A stretch of 64,000 bases of DNA, taken from assembly GCA_027186245.1 (NCBI GenBank), contig CP114488.1, forward strand, positions 136,501 to 200,500, written 5' to 3'. The stretch comes from Coriaria nepalensis. Taxonomy: Eukaryota; Streptophyta; Magnoliopsida; Cucurbitales; Coriariaceae. How positions within the stretch are numbered: position 1 is the stretch's first letter; every line of letters begins with the position of its first letter. The position numbers were made by a program, and so were the translations under genes. The notes under the pieces are model-generated. The model searched no databases. It saw nothing but the letters and a program-made list of their open reading frames with translations, and was not told where the DNA came from. Below, piece by piece: positions 63,815 through 64,000 of this stretch.

Positions 63815-64000
63815 ACCAGCTGGGCAGCCCATGGAAGTGGGCCAAGAGGTGTGACAAAGAGAAGCCTTGTAGCCATCCCTACTAAGCTTCTTAACAAGCC
63901 ATTTCTTCAAACTAGAGCTAGATTTCTTCCCTCTCATATCCATCATCATCATGTGCTTCAACACGTTTTCAAGTACTTCTTTCTCTTCTTCTCTTCCACT
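63272..64000 (-). CDS. DUF506 (PDDEXK-like, PF04720) protein, partial at right edge
   Basis: Plant family with a predicted nuclease-like fold and no settled biochemical role; one Arabidopsis member represses root-hair growth. Exons 63272-63717 and 63817 to beyond 64000 join in phase (MGCPAG/EYEYIQIM). The domain is typical: VKKLSRDGYKASLCHTSWPTS, PAGEYEYI, KRVIVDTDFKSQFEVARPTSEY, LPSIFVGTEDSLIRIISILCSGAK and the closing PPWRTTCYMQSKWLS. The C-terminal tail is Ser-rich and basic. The N-terminus lies outside the window; the ATG at 63964 is internal because the frame continues leftward in the protein to the edge (SGREEEKEVLENVLKH). Confidence 0.82.

Overview
This is a stretch of plant nuclear DNA, from a eudicot judging by the families present. 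The genes are intron-rich with GT-AG junctions, the intergenic DNA is AT-rich and full of microsatellites, and several products are plant-specific (chloroplast NDH subunit, callose synthase, NAC factor, YUCCA, PPR, pectin methylesterase). Nothing suggests prokaryotic, organellar or viral origin apart from one decayed LTR retrotransposon. The species cannot be named from the sequence. I saw no tRNA, rRNA, miRNA precursor or CRISPR array, although introns and spacers were only read by eye.

Layout, left to right: ABCI10 (-) and ndhO (+) are divergent over about 330 bp. A MAPKKK3-type MAP3K (-) follows, then a 2.6 kb spacer with GAAA, CATATA and GGGGTC repeats, and then a callose synthase 5 gene of about 12 kb (+). 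Next are a BTB/POZ protein (-), a small unrecognised gene (+), and a NAC082-type factor (-) with a long 5' leader holding a probable regulatory uORF and a hexanucleotide repeat. A phosphatidylinositol 4-kinase beta gene (-) spans about 12 kb and carries an antisense Ty1/copia element in one intron. After it come a YUCCA10-like flavin monooxygenase with an internal deletion (+), a GH18 chitinase-like protein (-), a PPR protein (+), a TED7-like proline-rich membrane protein (-), a trichome-birefringence-like protein (-), a HECATE3-type bHLH (-), a PME51-type pectinesterase (+), and a DUF506 protein (-) that runs off the right edge.

The genes form no operon or cluster; they are ordinary separate eukaryotic genes. 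The order NAC082, PI4K-beta, HEC3, PME51 recalls a segment of Arabidopsis chromosome 5, so the right half looks like a conserved ancestral block. Several genes act on the cell wall (CALS5, TBL, PME51, TED7-like, GH18), but I infer no joint system from that.

Most worth checking: an in-frame TGA at a conserved glycine codon of ndhO; the 36-codon uORF upstream of the NAC082-like gene; the in-frame loss of about 75 residues from the YUCCA10-like enzyme; the antisense copia insertion in the PI4K-beta intron with its 5-bp target duplication; and a compact three-exon gene of unknown family at 25.9 kb. I did not find a convincing new multi-gene system.
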